Shown one piece after another: positions 60,909 through 64,000 of a DNA stretch of 64,000 nucleotides; the stretch's first letter is position 1; each line of letters begins with the position of its first letter. Position numbers and translations under genes: made by a program. The notes under the pieces are model-generated. The model was not told the DNA's origin. It did no database searches and saw nothing but the letters and a program-made list of their open reading frames with translations. This DNA is from Streptomyces sp. SID12488 (GTDB lineage Bacteria > Actinomycetota > Actinomycetes > Streptomycetales > Streptomycetaceae), in assembly GCF_010548275.1 (NCBI RefSeq), contig NZ_JAAGLT010000004.1, positions 310,001-374,000 of the forward strand, given 5' to 3'.

Positions 60909-61227
60909 GGGAATTGTGATTCTCCGTGTCCGAAAATCGATGGTTGTAGAACTTTCAAGTTAAGCGATCACGAGCATTCTCGTGTGGCTGTCGGTTGGCA
61001 AGGTGCAATCGCCGGTAAATTTTTATACGGCGGACAGCATGATTATTGACAGCGGATTGACAGGTTACGTGGGGTTGACTGCGCCGGGGCGTACTGTTCG
61101 TGTGCTCTATGCGCGTTGGGGCGTTCTGCCCCCGCCTGCGAATGAGCTTCTTGTCGAAATTGAATTTCGATGATTAGGGTGACTCTCCTTCCTGCTTTTT
61201 CGCTCAGGATTCGGAAGTGCCCCCCCA
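60909..61227. promoter_or_regulatory. upstream region of the biosynthetic operon with SARP-type direct repeats
   Basis: An AT-rich region without a gene. ATTGACA-GCGG-ATTGACA (61045-61062) is a heptamer direct repeat with exact 11-bp period, the geometry bound by SARP activators. A third related GTTGACT lies at 61074. TATAAAAATTTAC on the minus strand (about 61018-61030) is a -10-like element lying between the repeats and the operon start. Confidence 0.5.
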
Positions 61228-61365
61228 TGCCCGAATTGCCGACACTGCACGCGTCCCCACCGCGGGCAGCGAAGATGGAGGCCCCGAAGGTCGCCGTCGC
61301 GAGCCTGGTCGGCACGACGATCGAGTAGTACGACTTCGCCGTGTACGGCACCGCCTCCGTGTTTC
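61228..61365 (+). pseudogene. N-terminal relic of an MHS-type MFS transporter
   Basis: Rightward frame reads MEAPKVAVASLVGTTIE, then a TAG, then YDFAVYGTASV. This is the first-helix signature of metabolite:H+ symporters (normally GTTIEWYDF), with the Trp codon turned to TAG. Nothing further of the transporter remains. It lies directly upstream of the biosynthetic operon, where an exporter gene might once have been. Confidence 0.7.
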
Positions 61366-61439
61366 GATGTGTGCTCTGGTCTGAGCCGAAGTGGGTCGCG
61401 AAATACGCACGGAGTCGCACTCAGGCTAGGAGTTTCCGA

Positions 61440-62378
61440 TTGGCTACTCACCGTTACAAATCCAGGTCCATGCGATACGGATTGGTAATGGCATCGCTGG
61501 GGCTGATGACCGCCGGGGCCGCGATATCCGCCCCGGCGGCATCGGCCGCCGTCTCGACCGCGGCCCTTCGGGGTGCTGATTCCGGGCGATGTCTGGACGT
61601 CCCCGGCGGAAAGACCGAGAACGGCACCGAACTCACGCTGTGGGACTGCAACGGGGGTAGTAACCAGCAGTGGTCGTACGACACGACGACCAAAGCGCTG
61701 GGCGTTTATGGAAGCAAATGCCTGGACAGCGAGAGCGACAGCGCGGTCAACGGCGTGGCCGTGCTCGTACGGGACTGCACGGGCGGCACCACCCAGCAGT
61801 GGGACGTCGTATCCGGGGGGACCGTCAGGAACGTCGGTCTGGGCCTCTGCCTGGACGCGGCCGAGCTGGGTGTCGCAAACGGGACTCCGATCCAGCTGTG
61901 GTCCTGCAACGGCGGCGGAAACCAGCAGTGGAGCGGAATCACACCCGCCACGCCTGCCGACACGACGGGCATGACGTCGCTGGAGAAGCAGGCGTTCGAC
62001 ACCGTCAACGCGCAACGGACCGCCAACGGCTGCGCGGCCCTGGTGGTCGATGCGAGCCTGCAGAAGGCCGCCCACGACTATGCGGCCGAGATGGTGCGGA
62101 CCCACAACTTCTCGCACACTTCGGCGAGCGGAAAGAGCCCCACCGACCGGGTCAAGGACGCCGGATACACCCGGGGCGGCGTCGGCGAGAACATCGCGAT
62201 GGGTTTCGAGGGCGACCCGAACGGCGTGGTCAACAACGCGACCTACGGGTGGATGAGCAGTTCCGGCCATCGCGCGAACATCCTCAATTGCGGCTACACC
62301 AGGACCGGTATGGGATACGACTCGGGGAACATCGACCCGAACTACGCCGACGGTTCCTGGGTGCAGGTATTCGGCTGA
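61440..62378 (+). CDS. secreted ricin-type lectin/CAP-domain protein
   Basis: 312 aa from a TTG at 61440 (AGGAG seven bases upstream); ATG at 61470 is an alternative. Signal peptide ends near PAASAAV. Residues ~45-175 are a ricin-B lectin (CBM13) with three LWDCNGGSNQQW-type QxW repeats. Residues ~185-312 are a CAP/SCP domain with HNFSHTSASG, GVGENIAMG and GHRANILNCGYTRTG. Lectin-CAP fusions in Streptomyces are extracellular; activity unknown, possibly carbohydrate or lipid binding. Confidence 0.83.
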   Translation: MATHRYKSRSMRYGLVMASLGLMTAGAAISAPAASAAVSTAALRGADSGRCLDVPGGKTENGTELTLWDCNGGSNQQWSYDTTTKALGVYGSKCLDSESDSAVNGVAVLVRDCTGGTTQQWDVVSGGTVRNVGLGLCLDAAELGVANGTPIQLWSCNGGGNQQWSGITPATPADTTGMTSLEKQAFDTVNAQRTANGCAALVVDASLQKAAHDYAAEMVRTHNFSHTSASGKSPTDRVKDAGYTRGGVGENIAMGFEGDPNGVVNNATYGWMSSSGHRANILNCGYTRTGMGYDSGNIDPNYADGSWVQVFG

Positions 62379-62622
62379 AGCCTGTGCCTGTGCCGATGCC
62401 GATGTGAGGTGACTGGTCCGCGCCGGGCCGCCGATGCCTTCCCGAGGGCGACCCGGCAGGTGCGCGCCGCATCCCACGAAGGCCGCTCCGACCGCCGTCG
62501 TGGTCGTGCTTTCTTGAGTACGTCCACTGGGCGGCGGCGGCGGCCGGCGCGGCCACGGCCAGTGTGGTGACCCGTGCCAGGTGCCGGTTCGTCCGCGCTC
62601 CGCGCGGCGGTGCCTTCCCCAT
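62284..62622 (-). CDS. doubtful small ORF, 112 aa
   Basis: The ATG at 62622 has GGGGAG upstream, and the N-terminus MGKAPPRGARTNRHLARVTT runs into a short hydrophobic AVAAPAAAAA. The rest is Arg/Gly/Ser-rich and overlaps the lectin gene antisense. Could be a small exported protein truncated by context, or not a gene. The rest of 62379-62922 shows only a hairpin at 62648-62670. Confidence 0.25.
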   Translation of the reverse strand: MGKAPPRGARTNRHLARVTTLAVAAPAAAAAQWTYSRKHDHDGGRSGLRGMRRAPAGSPSGRHRRPGADQSPHIGIGTGTGFSRIPAPRNRRRSSGRCSPSRIPYRSWCSRN

Positions 62623-62647
62623 GTCCGACTCCCCTGCCGTCCGTGTC

Positions 62648-62670
62648 GCCCCGCGCACTTCTCGCGGGGC
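62648..62670. terminator. 8-bp-stem hairpin
   Basis: GCCCCGCG-CACTTCT-CGCGGGGC between the lectin-CAP gene and the next peptidase gene; may end the former transcript although it lies 270 bp after its stop. Confidence 0.45.
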
Positions 62671-62922
62671 CCGGTAGCCCACTCTGCTGCCCCGGAGGGC
62701 AGCACCGCCTCGGCCGAACGGCCGGAACCCGCAGACCGGAACCGCCTCTGTACTGGCCGAACGGAGGAGGCGGGGCTCGTGCGGAGAGGCGCACACTGAC
62801 ATCTCGTCAGAAACCCGTCGGACGTATTTCCAACCCGATGCCACCTCCGTCCGTCTCTAGGCCCGAGCCGTCGGGAGTACGTGCGACGGCTCCTGTCCGA
62901 TGTCGAGGTGTCAGGAGTTCAG

Positions 62923-64000
62923 GTGCAGTTACGTGCGAGACCGACACGTGCGGTTGTGGCGGCGGGGGTGGCCTCGACGGCTCTTCTGCTGGCCGGTGTC
63001 CCGGGTGCGGAAGCCCAGGACACGAGCGGCGCCGGTACTACGGTCGAGGCGGCCGAGACGTCCAAGCCCGCCAAGGCGTCCGGTACGGCCAGGGCGGTGA
63101 AGACGGTGACCCTGGTGACGGGTGACCAGGTCATGGTGGACGGCGCCGGAAAGGTCACCGGCGTGGTCCGGGGCGAGGGCCGGGAGAAGGTGGCGTTCTC
63201 CGTCCGGGACGTCGGCGGTCACACCCGGGTCGTGCCCGGTGATGCCGAACTGCTGCTGGCGCAGGGCAGGTTGGACGCCCGGCTGTTCGACGTGACCCAG
63301 CTGGTCGCGGACGGCTATGACGACGCGGGGCGTGGTGACGTACCGCTGATCGTCACCTTCAGGGGCAAGAAGGCGCCCTCGATGTCCCCGTTCACCGGGG
63401 CGGGGGCGAAGGTCGGCCGGGCGTTGCCGGTGGTCAACGGCAAGGCGATACGGCCCGTGAAGAAGCGCGGCGCCGACTTCTGGAACGCCGTGACCGGTAG
63501 TGACGGAAAGGCCGACGAGGCAGCGGAGTTCACCGCCTCGACCGCCGTCGAGAAGGTGTGGCTGGACGGCAGGCGAAAGGCCAGCCTCGACAAGAGCGTG
63601 CCGCAGATCGGCGCGCCGACCGCCTGGGCCGCCGGCTACGACGGCACCGGCGTCAAGGTCGCCGTGCTCGACACCGGGATCGACACGACCCACCCCGACC
63701 TCGCGAGCCAGGTGGTGGCCGAACAGGACTTCAGCGGATCGTCGGGCACCGGCGACAAGTTCGGCCACGGCACGCATGTGGCGTCCACGGTGGCAGGTAC
63801 GGGCGCCAAGGCCGGGGGCAAGTACAAGGGCGTCGCCCCGGGGGCCAAGATCCTGAACGGCAAGGTCCTCGACGACAGCGGCTTCGGCATGGACTCCGGG
63901 ATCATCGCGGGCATGGAGTGGGCGGTGGCCCAGGGGGCCGCGGTCGTCAACCTGAGCCTCGGCGGCGAGGACATGCCCGGCATCGACCCGATGGAGGAGA
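62923..64000 (+). CDS. secreted subtilisin-family (S8) peptidase, 3' end outside window
   Basis: GTG start at 62923 behind AGGAG; 359 residues seen. Signal peptide to about GVPGAEAQ, propeptide beginning TVTLVTGDQVMVDGAGKVTG. Catalytic Asp250 (AVLDTGIDTT) and His282 (GHGTHVAS); the Ser lies beyond the window. Close paralogue of the gene at 32408. Codon 3 is TTA (CAG TTA CGT), so expression should need the bldA tRNA, as for many Streptomyces extracellular proteases. Confidence 0.87.
   Translation, partial: MQLRARPTRAVVAAGVASTALLLAGVPGAEAQDTSGAGTTVEAAETSKPAKASGTARAVKTVTLVTGDQVMVDGAGKVTGVVRGEGREKVAFSVRDVGGHTRVVPGDAELLLAQGRLDARLFDVTQLVADGYDDAGRGDVPLIVTFRGKKAPSMSPFTGAGAKVGRALPVVNGKAIRPVKKRGADFWNAVTGSDGKADEAAEFTASTAVEKVWLDGRRKASLDKSVPQIGAPTAWAAGYDGTGVKVAVLDTGIDTTHPDLASQVVAEQDFSGSSGTGDKFGHGTHVASTVAGTGAKAGGKYKGVAPGAKILNGKVLDDSGFGMDSGIIAGMEWAVAQGAAVVNLSLGGEDMPGIDPMEE

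Noticed and set aside
60982..61173. 63-codon rightward ORF upstream of the cluster
   Set aside because: Low GC3, no ribosome site and it covers the SARP-type repeats; more likely regulatory DNA.
61107..62705. Leftward frame of ~530 codons opposite the lectin-CAP gene
   Set aside because: Low-complexity product; the sense strand encodes clear QxW lectin and CAP motifs.

Overview
The window is about 72% G+C with strong third-position GC bias, many GTG and TTG starts, conservon, SsgA-like and YtrA-type genes, and rare TTA codons. All of this points to a Streptomyces chromosome (or very close relative). The density of secreted enzymes, gene relics and an accessory biosynthetic cluster suggests an arm or arm-proximal region. 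No tRNA, rRNA, CRISPR array or intact insertion sequence was seen.

Left part (1-11 kb). After small hypothetical genes comes an osmoprotectant (OpuC/ProU-type) ABC transporter: one ATPase and two permeases, with a lone substrate-binding lipoprotein 5.3 kb away. Between them, on the opposite strand, sits a four-gene conservon (sensor-like CvnA, roadblock CvnB, DUF742 CvnC, Ras-like GTPase CvnD). A frame-broken response-regulator relic follows.

Middle (11-44 kb). Here are an SsgA-like protein, a sigma factor fused to a zinc-binding anti-sigma motif, membrane segments and a proline-rich tail, and a set of secreted proteins (lysyl-oxidase family, RTX, pectate-lyase-like, lipase, VCBS-repeat, subtilisin, beta-propeller/Ig). 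A GntR-ABC operon is also present, plus two AAA+ ATPase/DUF234 genes that each lie behind an AT-rich palindrome. Relics are frequent: truncated ECF sigma, oxidoreductase tail, AraC tail, FabG tail.

Right part (45-61 kb). One long leftward operon encodes a biosynthetic cluster. GriI- and GriH-like enzymes should make 3-amino-4-hydroxybenzoate (3,4-AHBA). A carboxylate ligase, two ACPs, a ketosynthase, a half-length KS-like partner and a FabG-type ketoreductase form a small discrete PKS. A CreE-like flavoenzyme and CreD-like lyase should make nitrous acid from aspartate. Two more adenylate-forming enzymes and an NAD(P)-binding reductase are candidates for diazotisation and diazo removal. The gene set resembles what is known of cremeomycin and avenalumic-acid type pathways. 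My inference is a 3,4-AHBA-primed short polyketide that is diazotised. The first gene has a TTA codon (bldA control) and lies behind 11-bp-spaced direct repeats of SARP-site type; no SARP gene is in the window.

Right edge (61-64 kb). A transporter relic with a stop codon, a ricin-lectin/CAP secreted protein, and the start of a second subtilisin paralogous to the one at 32.4 kb.
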